From Latrodectus hesperus (taxonomy: Eukaryota; Arthropoda; Arachnida; Araneae; Theridiidae): a stretch of 64,000 nt of DNA. Under the pieces are notes generated by a model. It saw only the letters and a list, made by a program, of their open reading frames with translations, searched no databases and was not told the origin of the DNA. The stretch spans positions 96,402,567 through 96,466,566 of the forward strand of contig CM075853.1 in the NCBI GenBank assembly GCA_037975125.1. The letters are read 5' to 3'. Numbering within the stretch: the first letter of the stretch is position 1; each line of letters begins with the position of its first letter. This document shows, in pieces, positions 18,030 through 34,762 of the stretch. The translations under genes were made by a program, and so were the position numbers.

Positions 18030-19970
18030 TAAGTCTTACATGATCCTAATTTAAATATTCAAACACTTTTTAGAATTCATGGTACAAAGTCCGCCGTGCT
18101 ATTAAGCAAGAGAGTCTTTAGTTAACATAGTATTCTAAGGTAGCTCATTTTGAATATGCGCGAACGCACATACATTCCGGATATGCATAATAAAATATCA
18201 ATTTAAATAATGATAAATTTAAATTAATATAAATGGACGACGCAATTATAAGAGTAATCATCTAAATTATTAAGAAAATTAAAAATTATCTACTTTATTT
18301 CTTCATCTCAAATAATTTTAAACTGATTTCAATACTTTCTCATCGCATATTTCAATTAAGGATGAATGATTTTAGGAATACGTGTTCCACATTTACAATA
18401 AACTCTAAGTAAAAATTTTTCATAAATAAATTTTACACAATTTTCTTATGCAGCGCATCATTTATATTTTGAACTTGAAAATATAACTGAAATATTTAAT
18501 CAGATAAATAAACGAGGAAGAAAAATATATTTAAGTAAAAAATTTTTCAATGAATAAAAAATTTAGCCGAGATCCTAGAATTTCGATTTTTATTGACTTT
18601 CATAATCTAAGAATATTAGCTGAATATTATAAGGAATCACAGGGGATCTGTAGATCATGGTGTCTATTTTCATCAAATTATAACCTGTGGGATATTTAAA
18701 GCAAACCACATAAAAATTTTAAAAAGAGAATACATCTGAAATTCGTAATTAATAAACGGATTAAGTCACAAGAAAAATTGATTGCTTTGTAATTTAGAGT
18801 CCTGGTCATATCAGGAGAGAAGAATTTGAACTTGCACTTTTTTATGCATCTCATACGGTAGAGGAAATTAAAGATCCATGAATATTTTGAATGCGATGAC
18901 ATTTTAATATTACAGTCTCTGACTGAATCAGAGAGAATCAAATGACATAATTTCCTTTATTAATCAACTTTTTAAAAATATGAGCAGCACATTATATTTT
19001 TTCCAAATATTGATCGAATCCAGGATGAAAATGCCGATGTTCATTAAAGAATATATGTATCAAGTTATTAATTCATACGTGTCTCAATCAATAACGTAAA
19101 GATTTAAAACATTTGTATGCAGTGCTATAATTTACTTGTTGCGTTTTTAGACATGTTTCCAGTGTCAGTTATTGTACTTTTAAATTGATAAAATATCATT
19201 ATTTAATTTAATTCAGAACTTTGATTAGAAATTATTGATTACATGAGAGTAATATTTTCTAACTTGAAATGTCAAGCGGTGTTTCAAAATATTATAACTT
19301 GCTTTATATTTTACTAAAAAATCCATAAAATCGTCTCTTAAATATTTATAACTATATTTATTTACAATTATTCTAATTTTGATTGATATGTCAAATAATT
19401 TGTGCTAAAGTATTGAATTACTATCATAGTGAAACATATAATTTCCTATAATGCTAAAATATAATATATCAATATTAAAAATACCAATATTTTTTTTAAA
19501 TTTTCGAAACTGTTTTAACAAAGATTTAAAATAAATAATTTTTGATAAAATAAATGACTTATTTGTGTGAAATTGTAAAATAAAGAAAAATATATTATAA
19601 ATATTATAAAAAAAAGTTTAAAATAAAGAAAAATATAATCTTAGTGGAAAAAATAGCTATTGAAATTAATTCCTATTTTTTTCTTAAAAAAAATCTAGTG
19701 AAATTCGGTGTATTATTTGTTATTCAATCTCCATCAGCAATTGGTGCCTACTTTTTCTAAAAAAATATAAAAAGAAAACTTTTAATTACTTTTAAATTTC
19801 TAGTTTAACATGTTATGACTAAATGTTCAGAATCGATATTATTATTGATTAATTTTATACTTTATGCAGCATTAGAATCTTAAGCGGAGTTAATAGTTTA
19901 AATTTTATACTTTTTTCCTAATGTCTAGGCACTAATTTCATAAAAAGTTAGATTAATAGTCAAAAATTAT
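18030..19970. other. AT-rich DNA, no gene seen
   Basis: An 18-bp unit beginning AAAATAAAGAAA occurs twice, at 19577-19594 and 19620-19637. No other structure was found. Confidence 0.6.
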
Positions 19971-19973
19971 ATG

Positions 19974-20057
<84 letters not shown>
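19971..20057. repeat. (AT)n microsatellite with ATGT start
   Basis: ATGTATGT leads into about 79 bp of AT dinucleotides. Confidence 0.96.
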
Positions 20058-20061
<4 letters not shown>

Positions 20062-23000
20062 TCATAAACAAAGTTACTGAACAAAATCAAAAATAATATA
20101 CAACCTATTCAATATGCATCTTGTATTAACCATTGTTTACATATGCATAGCTCTTGGTACATGGATTTAATACATGTTATCTTTGAAAATTCACTGCAAT
20201 ATACAAATCGAATTAAAAATTTTATTATAAGGAAAAATAAAACTTTGAACTTCTTTATTGATGTTTCTAATGTAAATGCCTTTACACATCTTAGTGCCAA
20301 ATAATTTTTTACGAAAATATCAAAATTGATATATTTATTGCCAATGAAAAATAGTTTTTGAAAGAGAGCATATATCAGACAGAATAAGAAATTCTAATTA
20401 TTTTATATAATATAACTTGGCAAAATAACTAAACCTCCCGTTATTGATTTATCTTTTTAGAGATAAAACTGGAAAACTTTCGTAGTTGTATATCAGAAAT
20501 TAGTTTGAAATTTGTGAAAAATTTTTAATTTGCTGAAAGTATTTCCAGAACGAGCAATAATGCTTCGAGATTGTATTACAAAATCATCTTTCTAAAAGTC
20601 AGGGATATTAATGATTTATTTGCCATGTACAAATCTGATAATTTCAAATGTATAAAATCTAGAAATTTATCATTCTAAATATCAATAGTCTAATGTATTT
20701 AAATAAGTAAATTTAGAAGTAAATGTAAGTAAATAATTCTTTTTAGAATTATTTACTTATTATTTGTTTAATTTGTATAGAACTGCATGTGTTTTTTGTA
20801 AGTTCTAATAATCAATTGTTTTCTTAACTTAATGTATCTGTCTTAAAATATACACTGAGATAAACGCACAGAAGTTTCATTTAAATTAATAAATTGACAC
20901 TATTTTGCGTTTTCGACTGTATTTACATTTGTAAATTGAAATATTATTGTAAGTTTTATTTTCTGTTCGCATGATATTCTTTAAATTTTTAAGAATGAAA
21001 TGCATAACATTACTTAAAAATATTTACTTTTTTTATCTGAGGTACACAATTTCTGAACAAAATAATTAAACTTAATTACATTCATCGTTACGAGTTGTGA
21101 ATTTTATCAACTTATGGAGAGATAATCATTGAATAATTGATAAATATTCAACAATTTATCACATTTACCAAGCTTAGTGATGATTATGAATAATCCCCGT
21201 GATCAAATAATATATGTATATAATATTTTTGATTATTTGACAATAATTATACATAAATTGCATATATTCAACAGCTTTTCTCAAAATAAATACGAATTTA
21301 AAAATACGTATTTTTCAAATGTTTAAAATTAAGAATGAATTAGTTTTTTATTCAAAGTTTATTTCTCAATTCATTATTTCTCCTCAATTTTGAAAAAAAA
21401 AACATATATTTTTCAAAACTTAAAAACCTTAGATCAAAATAAATTTTTTACAAAATATTTCTGTTTTTTACAAAAAAATTTCTTTTTATTTTGATCTACC
21501 AAATCACATTTTCATCACGCAATTTTGACATTTGCATTAAATATTCGAAAAAATTTCTTAAAAGGCAAGGAAATTTTTTATTATTTTAGTAAATCGCAAA
21601 GAAAATAACATTCATTCTTTTTTTATAATAATAAAATATTTACATATGAATGCATTATTTTTTCCTTATTATCAAGGGAGCAGAGTGACTTCTTAGCAAG
21701 TGAATTGTAAAATATAAAAAAAAAATTCACTGAACAGTAGAAATATGTTTTTGAATAATTTTATCCATCTTATTTACATTTTCCTTTCAAAAATTGAATT
21801 CTTGAGTAAGTTTCCTTTTTATATGATTAAAGTGAATTCTTTATACCATTTAGATTTTTTGCATTAGAAAACTTCGAATAATGATTAAAAATGGATCTGA
21901 ACTCCTGACTTTAATTCACAGAAAGTGATTCATTTAAAATAAAAATGAACAGAGAAATTAACGTTATTTAAGTATTTTGTGAAAGATTGATAATATAGGG
22001 AGAAAAATTGTGATTTTTAAATTAAATGCCCAATTTGTTGTGAAATATATGCATACATAGACATAAGTGCTTTAAATGTTTTTTATCTGTAACTCAGTTA
22101 TTTAATTTTACTTTTCATTAATTTTTAACGAAAATAGCCTTGATAAGTTTTTACTCTGGAATCTTTTTTATTTCACATTTTTCACTCTGGAAGAGTGATG
22201 ATTTAAGAAGAATAGTCAGATGAAAAAAGTCCTACATAATTAAATAAATATAAAATTTACGATACATTTTTATGAATTTTTAAGTCATAAAAATAATTAA
22301 ATATTTAAAACTGTTTTAAATAGTTGTCAATGTTTCATAATTATGCTTCGGTTTTTCAACAGCAATATGCATAAATTTGATACAAGTAGAATTTAATGAA
22401 AAGAAAAATATTAGATTTTGTAAATTATGAAAAAACTTAAATGCATAACTGCTTAATTATATTTTCAAATATTCTTTAAATTTTTTTCATTATATTTTAG
22501 CTATAAAATATTTATCTAATTGTATCTAATACTGACATTTTCCATTTTTAATGCCATAATCAATTTATAGTTTTAATCAGCTTATAGATAATCGTTTGTG
22601 GTAGGAATTGAACATTCACTTTTTTGTTTGCGATTTATAGTAAATTTGGTAAAATATACAACCATATTTTCAATCTTTATTTCAATAAAACTTTATTCTT
22701 CAATCACCTCGTATACAAATCCTACATACTTAAAAGCATGTGTAGTTGTTATTTTTTTCTAATATTGAATTCAAGCTGCTGCACTGAAAAAAATCCTAAT
22801 AACTACAAAAAATCCTAATTTTCATCTTAAGTTTTGATGAAATATTTCATGAACAATTTCTATAGTTGTATGTGTATAGACAAGCAGGCCTTAAATGTAG
22901 TGGAACTAAATGCATTTAGAGCTCTAACTAAATCATAAAATCCATTTTCATACTCAGATCCATGCAGCTGCTGGAATTCAGAAACATTCTTCTAAAATAA

Positions 23001-24121
23001 ATCTAACGCATCATATGCTTAGAAATAACATTTATTAAAAATATTAAAAAAAAATAGATTTAGTCAAAAGTACGTTGAACAACAATTACGACAAATACGA
23101 CCTATACTTGCCACAACATTGACTCATTAGCTCATCCTATACATCGAGATTTTACATGGTTACAGTTAAATTCACGTTGTTGCCAGTTATTAATTATGCA
23201 TGTACAAGCATTACATCAATATGACCTAATTTTACTCAATTGCTAACGCTAGAAAATTCAAATTCTTAATTTTTGGTACAGAGGTATAATTGCATTAAAA
23301 CCTAAAATCAAAATGAATCACCATTGTTTTCGAATTTTCTTGATAAGAATGGGTATGAAAATCATTCAAAATAAAATCAAAATTCATTTGCTGACCTAAA
23401 AATTAAGATACTCCTCTTACGAATATGCTTTTCTCAAATTTCTGATAATATTCATGCACTAAAACTCACTTCATAATCAACTGTGAAATAATTGAATTTA
23501 TTCAGACAACTTGAATTTTTAATTTTCTTGATTGCAAGAATTGATACCCATATTCAAACCCAGTAGTAATAAATGATTCTTTATTTTTTAGAAAAACTAG
23601 TTAAAAAATTCAGATTTATACTTATCAAAAACAAATATTAAAATATTTTCAATTGTAATAAATTCAAACATTTTGAATAAAACTTTTTTGACAACTTAAA
23701 AGATTAAATGAAACATTATTGATTATTTGATTCATCAATTGAATAAAAAAATTACTAATATCTCTTTTTGCTTATACTTAAACAATTTTTATACTACAAT
23801 AACTATTTTATAATTTCATATTTTGAGTTTAAAAAGAAAACCTATTAAAATTTATTTTATATCTAAGAAAAGTTAACATAATATTTGAATAATGCAATTA
23901 AGTATTTAGAGAATATGATATTAAAAGTACTCCCTTATATTAATCTATTTAAAAATGTATATTAATATAAATTTAATACAATCTTTAATATTAATATTCT
24001 AACTTACATTATCTTATTAGAAGTGCGCAAAGAAACATGAGCATTATGTTTAGAAAGAAAATATAAAACACTTACACTCAAAATTACTTCTTTTCGTTGT
24101 TAATTCTGATGAATTATAACA
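20058..24121. other. AT-rich DNA with small repeats only
   Basis: Besides the hairpin at 20726-20759, a 14-bp inverted pair occurs at 21430-21443 and 21485-21498, with a diverged TTTTTACAAAATATTTCT-like direct repeat in its loop. No coding or RNA signal was found. Confidence 0.55.
20726..20759. repeat. Perfect 15-bp inverted repeat, 4-base loop
   Basis: Arms 20726-20740 and 20745-20759 are exact complements around TTTT. Confidence 0.9.
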
Positions 24122-24175
24122 ACGAAATTATGAATTAATTTTTAGATTACGAAATTATGAATTAATTCTTAGAAA
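24122..24175. repeat. Two-copy 27-bp tandem duplication
   Basis: The unit at 24122-24148 recurs at 24149-24175 with three substitutions. Both copies begin ACGAAATTATGAATTAATT. Confidence 0.9.
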
Positions 24176-25179
24176 TCCCCCTTTAAAGCCCTGATTTTAG
24201 AGGAGAGTTTCTAAAAATACCGAGAGATTTAATAAGCTTCACACTTAAGATGCAATCAATCTATGGGGCTCAATCTTGAATAGTAAACTAATTAGTGAAG
24301 CATGATTTACTCAATTATTAAATTTAATTTAATTTAAGCCATATTGAATCTTCAGATTAAATATCATTTAAAATATCTGTTGTTGCTATACCCATATCTG
24401 TAACTACGAAATATTATGTTTAATATAAAAAAGAATTCAATTATAAAGAATAAGCTTTCATATTTAGAAAAAGTTATTACTTATGTATTATACAATAGTT
24501 ATTCCTTAACTGATTAAACTATAGCAATTTTCTTCAAATTATGAATTAAATTTTATACTTTTCACGTCGATTATCAGTTTTTAAATAAACAAATATTAAA
24601 CTATTTGATGACGAGGAATATTAAAAAGGGAAATTTTTGAAAACAGAAGTTTTTTTTTGATTTGTTAAACTGATGAATAAGTTAACTGAAGCAATTCTTC
24701 GGAGTAATATATGACGTTGAATTTATTTTTCAAATTTTTATAGAAATTGGAATGTTTTACATGTATAGTTACAGGAACTTCGCTACTTAGCTTGTAAATA
24801 TATCAAAAGATATCGGAACACATATTCATGTAAAAATATAGTCCGATTAAATAAATTTACGATTCGAAATACTATATAAAAGAAAAAATTTATCATTCAT
24901 CATAGAATGTTATCAAGTGTATATGGAATATTACTGAAGAAAAGGGAAGCATATATCATAGTAAAAAAGTAATTCCAAATTTTTGTGTGAGATAATACTG
25001 TAGGCATCGTTATTTAAAAAGTTCAACTACAAATTACCAATGAATCAAAAATAACCAATGTAAGTTATAGATTAAACCAACTGGACTTTTCAGTGAATAT
25101 GATTGAACAGGTGTGCTATTGCTAGTGACGTAAGCCCATCTACATTGCAAGATTATATTACGTTGGATAGAAAATATTT
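24176..25179. other. AT-rich DNA, no gene seen
   Basis: No recognisable motif. It may hold the decayed 3' flank of the transposase that follows, but no terminal repeat is visible. Confidence 0.55.
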
Positions 25180-25860
25180 ATTCTTAATTGACCCAAATAA
25201 AAATCCTCAATTATGTCGGTTTTTGAATTTCGTGACATTAGCGCAAAACATGTTCATTGCTGTCAACAATTATCTTTAAGAAATTGAAATCGAGAAACAA
25301 TATGTTTCGCTACTGATTGAAGTATCTCTGGGGTCAATTTAGAATGTGTTGTGAAAAAATGCCTTCACTTCAGCTAAGTTTGAAACCTCTGTATAGAATA
25401 CAGTTTTTAAATAACCCCACAACCGAAAGTTATATTTTTTAAAATCAAGTGATCAGGATAGCCAGATTACAAGATAATGTCGGCTGATAATTTTAGCATT
25501 TTCGAAATGACGTTTCAGCAGCTTCTTTACAGCATTTGCAATGTGCGGAAGAGCTATCTTGCATAAAAAAATTATCACATACACATGTCCAAGCTGTCAA
25601 GAAGCTGGAATGAAATAGTTAAGCAAAAGACATTCATCAGACTTATCAGCAAGTGTAACACTTGCTGATAAGTCTTCTCGAAAAAATAAGGTCCTATGAT
25701 AACTGATGCAGTAAATTCGCAGCACACATTGAGATTTGCAGAATATAGAAGTACTGATTGGTTTACTAGTGTATTTTATTCGCGGAAATTTTGGGAACTG
25801 GTATAACATTATAGGTGGAAATGTAATTCATTTGTCAACAAAATGCTCCATGGTCATTCA
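25180..25860 (-). pseudogene. IS630/mariner-like transposase (DDE_3 type), decayed
   Basis: Read on the minus strand in shifting frames, the order matches the DDE domain of an arthropod IS630/mariner-related family. First comes ELHFHL (usually DEAHFHL), then VIIGPYFFE, LLNYFIPA, QDSSSAH (usually QDGAxPH), IISRH, SLDFKKYNFRLWGYLK (usually SPDLxxCDFWLWGYLK), NLAEVKAFF, and TPEILQSVAKHIVSRFQF. Such enzymes cut and paste DNA at TA sites using three acidic residues. Here the first is Asn (TNELHFHL), the second Asp survives, and the third is Asn (KYNF). There are many stops and frame changes, and a palindrome at 25640-25674 disrupts the middle. The N-terminal DNA-binding part was not found. It is inactive. 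Confidence 0.7.
25640..25674. repeat. Perfect 17-bp inverted repeat with one-base spacer
   Basis: Arms 25640-25656 and 25658-25674 are exact complements around a single A. It lies in the transposase remnant between the codons for GPYFFE and NYFIPA and probably arose by a local snap-back copying error. Confidence 0.95.
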
Positions 25861-28907
<3,047 letters not shown>

Positions 28908-29200
28908 TACTGTATTTGTCAGCGTATAAGACACATTTCCGTTTTTATGCACATTTTTGCAGGATAAGACTTATATTACTATTTCTTATAATAAAAATTT
29001 ACACTATTTTTAAGTATACAAAGTCATACATATTTTCTACGAACACTCAATTTATTTGAAAACATTTAACTTTCGTTGAAACTCAAACACTCATCTTCAA
29101 ATCTAAATTAAGAATCACTTGAAGACTCATTCTAAATCAGTATCTGAGTCCTCATTCAACAAATTGTCTATCCAGGGCATCTTACTATTAACACGCTTCT
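28908..29200 (-). mobile_element. Possible pogo-like DNA transposon terminus with coding tail
   Basis: The plus-strand left edge reads TACTGTATTTGTCAGCGTAT and continues AAGACACATTT. It resembles a terminus I remember from pogo/Tigger-like elements (TACCGTATTTACCGGCGTAT followed by AAGACGCAC). On the minus strand, 24 codons ending at TGA (29127-29129) read KKRVNSKMPWIDNLLNEDSD and then TDLE. An acidic C-terminal tail of this kind suits a transposase ending just inside a terminus. The other end and the catalytic domain are not in the next few hundred bases, so this is at most one end of a decayed copy. The assignment rests on memory of the terminus and is tentative. Confidence 0.4.
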
Positions 29201-29996
29201 TAAATGATTTAAGATTCTTTCTAAATGATTAATGAAAGAAGAAACAGTCACACAATTCCGAGCAGAGTAAATTTCCAGACATGAATGTAATTATAAATGT
29301 AATAAAAAATGTAATCGAAAACTGAGTATCGATGCTGGAAAATATGGTAAATAATTTTAAAAAAATCACAAATGACCAGTAATTAATAGAATCCTTTACC
29401 AATGAATTTAAAAAGTAATTTGGTTGGCAAGAAAGTAATTTCATGTTGCATAAATGCTAGTGTAGTAAAAACCGAAATTAATTCTTTGTCAACAGTATTT
29501 AGTAGAATTAACTGCGGTTTGTTACCTCTGAAGTAAACATTTGAAATTAAAGTAATTTCCTAAATAATATTCCTATGGAAATCTGAATACCTTCAGAATT
29601 TTCCGGTTTTTTAGCCTATCTTAAACTTTTAAATTGAGAAGAATACGCTAATTTATATTAAGGAGATATATTATTATCTATATTATTAAAAAGTATTTAT
29701 ATGTACAATAACACGTCAAAAGTCATTTTTAGCAACTGGATTTTGTTTTGAGTAGGTAAAAGAATAATTTCAAATAATTTTCTGAATAAAAAAATACATA
29801 TTTGATATTTATATCTATATACTTTTTACATTAAGCGATTCATCTATACTATTTTAAAATAATTCACCTTATTATTTGATATAATCTTTCTTATGTTTAA
29901 AGAAAAACATATTTTATAAATTTCAAAAATAAATTAAAGTTATTTTTTGATTTTGATTTTTTAAAGAAATATAAGTAACTGAAGGGCTTAATAATA
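29201..29996. other. AT-rich DNA, no gene seen
   Basis: A 71-codon minus-strand frame at 29229-29444 is not recognisable and may be chance or decayed transposon interior. Confidence 0.5.
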
Positions 29997-30117
29997 CCTA
30001 AAATTCATTTATAAATAAGTATTTGAAATTAGTTTCAAATTTTGTCTAGAACTTAGAAGGTCCCTTAAAATTTATTTTTAAATAAATATTCGATATTAAA
30101 TTCAAATTTTGTCTAGA
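29997..30117. repeat. Diverged two-copy tandem duplication, about 55 bp
   Basis: The segment ending TTCAAATTTTGTCTAGA at about 30051 recurs, diverged, with the same ending at about 30117. A further GTCTAGACAC copy follows at 30132-30141. Confidence 0.7.
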
Positions 30118-30141
30118 CACATCGATTGTATGTCTAGACAC

Positions 30142-32204
30142 AAAATTTATAAGCATTTTCTAAATACTAAAGAATTGTGTCTAATGAAGTTTGTAAACAT
30201 ATTTACTTAAGAAGTACTAAAGTTTTATCATAGGTTAATCCTTTACTTAAACTTACTCTAGAAAATTACTTTTAAACAACTTTGTATCTATTTTCTTTCA
30301 CAATACTTCATTTTCTACAGAACTAGCTAATAGAGAATTTAAAAAAAAACAGTTAATTCTTAAGCAACAAATGCAAACTTGTCTTTAATTTATTTCTAAT
30401 GTGCAATGTCTACATAATGAGTTTACCTCATTAACTGTTATTTGGATGGATGGACAGTGAAATCATAATAAATATTAATTAAAAGTATTAAGAGAAAATA
30501 GAAATTCTAATCTTAATTTTGTATGAAAATTAGAATAATTGTTGTGTAATGAGCATGGTGAATTCACTATGTATTTGTCACAATTTGTTTAATATAGAGA
30601 TATTTTTATGATTGTAGTACAAAAATATCAAAAAATGAAAGTCTCAATTTTAGTTTAGCTAAAAATGAGATGTATGTTGTCTCTGAATCTGAACATATGT
30701 ATTTGTGATTTAAGCAACCAAGTGAGGTCCCTGCTTATATTGTGAACATATTAATCTATCTCAAAATACATAACGTATATCAATATAGAGTTTTATGTAT
30801 CTATTTAATACGGAAAAATTAAAAATTTGTAAAGGTGGAGTTTTAAATAATGGATTTGAATGAAAAAGTTCTATATTTTTCATATAAAATTTTGGCATCA
30901 ATCATTGTAAAATGCTATCTAGTTTATGTCATACTTCGCGTTATACCTCAAATCTACTAATTGATTAAACTAACTGATATCAGTTTATATTAATTTTTGA
31001 AATAAGATATCAAAACTAATAAATACATATTTTGAGGCATACTTATAACGGAAAATGTTATTCAACGACGGAATGATGCATTAATACGAAAATAATTTCT
31101 ATTTTACTCTTATGCTATTTTCGCAAAAACGTACATATGATGATATTTAAATAATTAATTCTGTTATATATTTCTTTGATACTTTGAATTAATATTTGAG
31201 TGAAATAATTTCGGGTAATATTAATATTAAGATGAGGTCGATTTTTCATCACTCGTGAAAAATCGGATATTTCGGATAATCGATATTTGAATTTGATGAT
31301 GAAATCTGAATCTCAAAATCTCAAAAATATAATTTCAAAATGTCTTCAGTATCTACAGAACTCAATCGATTTATAACAATGTTGCTCAGAATATGCCAAC
31401 TTATATTATTCTATTTGAAAAAAATCACAACGGTAATAAGTTAACTCAGGTTTTTGATTAACATTATATGGGTATATGTGCAAATTAACAATGTAAAATT
31501 AGAAAATTAATTAATTAATGGGTAAAATTAATTAATTAATTTTCACCTCAAGTTATTGCTTACGGACACATAATTTCATTTTTTTATAATATTGGATAAT
31601 AATTTTTAACACACAACACACAGATCAGAAATTTTCTTCTTTGAAAATTAGTAAGTTATTAATTTTACAATTTTACATATATCCATTCATTAGTACTTAT
31701 TTTTCAAACTTTAAGCAAATAATGCAATAATTTACATAACTGACTATACTCTACATTTAATTAAACATTTATGTTTTTGATATTTTGTTTTTTATTATTG
31801 CAAATATACTTTATGTTGAAAAATTAATAGACAACTGAAGGTAAATTTAATATAATGATCACAGGGGGAATCTGGTCCTCGGAATAATCTCACAAGAACT
31901 TCGAAGAGATCTTAGTTTTTAGTGAGCTTAGGAATCGATAGCTCCCTATCACATAATTATTATGCTAATTGGATCCCTGATGCTGTATGAGTGCTTATGG
32001 AATGCCGAGCATTTCCCAGTACACTCCAGTACGGAGCTTCATTCATTTTAATTCCACTTAAAGAGCAAATATCGAGTAGACAATAAAATGTTTTTAGATC
32101 ATCTTTCAGGTATTAAACTATTTATACAATCTGATAGACATATTCTTTTCTTTTATGTAAGAAAAAAGTTTGATTTTACTTACAGGCTTTTAAAAGCTGT
32201 ATGT
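30142..32204. other. AT-rich DNA with hairpins, no gene
   Basis: Small inverted repeats lie at 31239-31265 (10-bp arms) and 31502-31544. A less AT-rich patch at 31860-32080 has no frame or motif I recognise. Confidence 0.55.
31502..31544. repeat. Perfect 18-bp inverted repeat, 7-base loop
   Basis: Arms 31502-31519 and 31527-31544 are exact complements. They are built on an ATTA repeat, so the match is less surprising than in mixed sequence. Confidence 0.9.
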
Positions 32205-32348
<144 letters not shown>

Positions 32349-34471
32349 GATAATTTGAATAATAAATTATTATGCAGGACGAAAGATTTTCTAAACTAAA
32401 TATTAAGTGAAAATAATAACAAGTATAGAAGCAGGTTATACAATAATTAAAGAAATAGAAAAATGAGATTATTATTCCTACATCGTATATTTTTAGTTTT
32501 TCTTTCATTAATCTTACATTTTTATGTAAATAACAAACTTATATTTAAACCCTACACTAGCAATTAGTTTTTTCAATTAATCAATATTTTATCATTATTT
32601 GAAAGCATTTTACTGTCGTGAACTTTTTATTGTAATTTAATAGTATTTATTTAAATGAATATTGTTTTCTAAAGTAAATAAGATTTTATCCAAGACTTTT
32701 GCACACAGGACAGTGTGAGATGTTTATACCTTTATTCTATAATTATGCTATTGTGTTGATTAAAATGTTTTACAGTACAATCTCACTGAAATATTATTTT
32801 TCGTTGAAGCAAACTCTAGTGAAACTTTAAATGAGCTTTGTAGTCCTTTTAGTATGTTTCTGAGTCCATACTGAGATAAGTGAATATACAACTTATTACT
32901 GTTAATAAAGTCCTTCTAAAATTTCCTAACACAATCTCAATTCTTAAGAACATAATTTTATGCTTTGAATGACATTAGTAGTTATCGCATAATTGATACA
33001 CTAGCAACACTACAACCCATCTGATTCATCAAATTCATATTTTATTATCAGGATATGGAACTATTCATTGTCTTCAATTTCCTTACTTTCAGCCAACTCT
33101 CAGTTTCTTAATATGCGGGATTTCATTTACGTAATTTATTCTCAGATTTCATATTTATATAAGAAAGCACGATTCAAATTATTTTATTCTGAGTATTTAA
33201 ATATAGTGTTGTGATTAACTTTCTTTTTTTTACAGAAACAATACCCACAATCCTTACAAATCAAACATATCAAAATATACATTGCTTAATAAGCTTCAGA
33301 TTTCAAATCACTATTTTTATTTACACGAAAAATATTTACTTTTAACAAACTTTGATTTCGGTCAGTGTGTGTGTGATATGAAGGTTAAATTTAGTATAGC
33401 TTAATTAGTTTCTATCTTTTTATAAAAAAAACCTATTCTTCAAAGCATCTTACGTTAACTGCTCTATTTTTAAAAATACAAATGCAGAATTGCAAAAATA
33501 CTAAATTAATATGATAAACATATACCAATGTATAACAATAAATGTCATTTGCATTGAATATCTGTAGGCAACAATAGATATAAATACAACGAAAAGCTTG
33601 AGATCTTAACCAGGAAAAAGCTTTAGTGTAATATAAGTATAAATTAAATCATCAAAGCATTTTTTAGATTAATCTTTTAAACAGAAAATAAAAATAAACT
33701 TTTTGCTATCTATTTTATTGTAATTGTAGATCGAAGAATATTTTTATTCATGCAACATTGAAATAAAGTGGATACAATAGGAAACTTTCAACATTCTGAA
33801 TCCTATCGAGTGATTTTAATTTAAAAATGTTTAAATAAAATGAAAAACAAAAAGATGTATTTTATTTACATAAACTTTAATAAAAAAGCCTTTTTTTCTA
33901 ACTGACGCAGATAAAATTTCAAAACTTAAGGTGACAATAATACGAGTATTTTGTCCATAAATATATTTTACAAAATTAGAATAATATTAATTTAATATAA
34001 AAAGTAATAATAAATAGCAATTTTGTTTTCATAGCTAGAATTATGAACATGAACTAGTTTTCATCTCCATGCATGAGCAATGAACGCAGGTTCTTAATGA
34101 AAGGAGGAATGTTGAAACCTGTTGATCCTGATTGATAAGCCAATTCCCTTTAGAAGTCTCTTTCTCGTCATCATTAATGATATCTCATGGATAAAAAGAG
34201 TTTCTTAATCTCCTTTTCCCATTAATGATAGTCTCATTTCTTTTTCGTTGTCCACTTTTTCTTCAGTTACACAGAGAATTGCTTCTATTTTTATATATTC
34301 CCAGAAAGTAACTCATTACTTTTTAAGACGTTTTTTACGGTGTTATTTGTTTGCAAAATTGCGTTTCAATGACAGATATATTATCTTCAAAATCATAAAT
34401 TTGACTCCAAAAATAATTAATTTTCGGTATTCAATTTTCCACATTTTCTTGTAACTATGATAGCCATTGTG
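32349..34471. other. AT-rich DNA, no gene seen
   Basis: No convincing coding, RNA or transposon motif on either strand. Confidence 0.6.
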
Positions 34472-34519
34472 CTTCTGTATAAAATGATATCGAGACATCA
34501 ATATCATTTTATGCAGAAG
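34472..34519. repeat. Inverted repeat, 19-bp arms, with a third nearby copy
   Basis: Arms 34472-34490 and 34501-34519 pair with one mismatch across ten bases. A direct copy of the core, TATAAAATGATATCGA, follows at about 34540-34555, so the segment was copied twice in alternate orientations. It immediately precedes Tc1 coding remains. Confidence 0.85.
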
Positions 34520-34577
34520 TTCAAAATGAATATCATTTATATAAAATGATATCGATCCAGGATAATTCATCAATAGT

Positions 34578-34737
34578 GGTTTGATAAACACGAAGATGAT
34601 GTTAAACATCTACATTTGCCCCCAAAGTCACCAGACCTTAATAAAAAAACATTTTGATCTGTTTTAAAGTACTCAATACGGAATCAATATTCTCCCCGGT
34701 ATAACTGCCAGAACTTTCACAATGTTATCCATCGTTT
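34578..34737 (+). pseudogene. Tc1-like transposase, C-terminal remnant (first copy)
   Basis: The plus-strand frame reads GFDKHEDDVKHLHLPPKSPD, then LN, a broken stretch, SVLKYSIRNQ and FHNVIHRF. It follows the Tc1 pattern FDEHExEVxHLPWPxQSPDL, NIIEPLWSVL, RN. The catalytic glutamate that should follow SPDLN is replaced by lysines and a stop comes soon after. It ends where the middle of a second Tc1 catalytic domain begins, so two copies or a rearranged tandem are present. Confidence 0.65.
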
Positions 34738-34762
34738 TTCCCACTTCTCCCTTCAACAAGAC

